From the NCBI RefSeq assembly GCF_002115805.1, contig NZ_JFKC01000001.1, positions 310,001-374,000 on the forward strand: DNA of 64,000 bases, in the 5' to 3' direction. A program made the position numbers and the translations under genes. The notes below the pieces were generated by a model. That model ran no database searches. It worked only from the letters and a program-made list of their open reading frames with translations, and was not told the DNA's origin. Source of the DNA: Marivita geojedonensis. Lineage in GTDB: Bacteria; Pseudomonadota; Alphaproteobacteria; Rhodobacterales; Rhodobacteraceae. Shown here in pieces: positions 63,809 to 64,000 of the stretch (positions are counted from its first letter, which is position 1; the number at the start of each line of letters is the position of its first letter).

Positions 63809-64000
63809 CTAGGTCCGATTTTGCGTTTTTGAATAGACGTTCGTGGCCAGACGTTCCAGCGCCGCGCGCAATCCGTCATCCTGAACCCCATCCGCCAGAG
63901 TCTGCGCCTCGGGCAGGATCGGCGCGGGCGTATCATCACGCGCCACTTTGGGGCGGTGATCGAAACTCACCTGCCCTTCCGAAAACCCGGTCGAGGCCGT
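63809..64000 (-). CDS. dciA: DciA-like (DUF721) protein, C-terminal part only
   Basis: The last 63 codons, open through the window edge, end at TAG 63809-63811. The visible tail GFSEGQVSFDHRPKVARDD and then LRAALERLATNVYSKTQNRT resembles the C-terminal end of Rhodobacteraceae DUF721/DciA proteins, which load the DnaB helicase. Position just before dsbA is the usual context. The main N-terminal KH-like domain lies outside the window. Confidence 0.55.
   Translation of the reverse strand, partial: TASTGFSEGQVSFDHRPKVARDDTPAPILPEAQTLADGVQDDGLRAALERLATNVYSKTQNRT

Noticed and set aside
1-64000. CRISPR arrays, tRNA/rRNA genes, IS elements, prophage
   Set aside because: No spaced direct repeats, no tRNA-like cloverleafs with CCA ends, no transposase or phage genes were seen on either strand by eye. 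A tRNAscan or CRISPR search was not possible here.

Overview
The window is a stretch of chromosome from an alphaproteobacterium, almost certainly a marine Rhodobacteraceae (Roseobacter-type) bacterium. The evidence is GC-rich coding sequence, the gene order tamB / rimP-nusA-ylxR-infB, the lptC-lptA-lptB-hpf-ptsN block, ectoine-utilisation type eutB-eutC genes, an alphaproteobacterial heat-shock promoter in front of dnaK, and a dciA-dsbA junction. No tRNA, rRNA, insertion sequence, prophage or CRISPR array was seen. Both window ends cut genes: tamB on the left and a dciA-like gene on the right.

Layout. 0-9.2 kb: the end of tamB, then the transcription/translation operon rimP-nusA-ylxR-infB behind its own promoter and a leader ending in a terminator-like hairpin. 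9.2-12 kb: on the minus strand, a parvulin foldase, argJ, mutT and a 44-residue small ORF. 12-18.3 kb: secA, a hypothetical exported protein, a phosphate-binding-protein/OmpA fusion, then a radC gene interrupted by an in-frame stop. 18.3-21.5 kb: dnaK-dnaJ. 21.7-32.7 kb: alkB, then a surface-glycan locus with an ABC-2 export permease, the PAP phosphatase cysQ, four glycosyltransferases, galU, galE and a double-domain sulfotransferase.

32.7-36.5 kb: ptsN, hpf, lptB, lptA, lptC and a short ribonuclease D, all on the minus strand. 36.5-37.4 kb: about 900 bp without a gene, leading to an undecaprenyl-phosphate sugar transferase. 38-45.5 kb: housekeeping and repair genes (FMN reductase, OmpA lipoprotein, Ada-like methyltransferase, GNAT, nth, adenosine kinase), eutB-eutC and a small cytochrome c. 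45.5-55.6 kb: an FNR-type box, a YcaQ-type DNA glycosylase, a DUF305 protein, polA, two small genes, an orphan ABC ATPase, a HIT protein, and a divergent pair of a second GT14-like glycosyltransferase and a sulfotransferase. 55.6-64 kb: a DUF1285 gene, a four-gene MoxR-DUF58-BatA-like operon, dsbA and the end of dciA.

The most coherent functional theme is glycan sulfation. UDP-sugar supply (GalU, GalE), chain assembly (four glycosyltransferases plus the phospho-sugar transferase), PAPS-dependent sulfation (two sulfotransferase genes, one of them a fusion) and disposal of the by-product PAP (CysQ) occur together. Two paralogous GT14-like enzymes, a family that also contains animal proteoglycan xylosyltransferases, each sit next to a sulfotransferase. 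I infer a sulfated cell-surface polysaccharide. The polymer's structure cannot be read from sequence.
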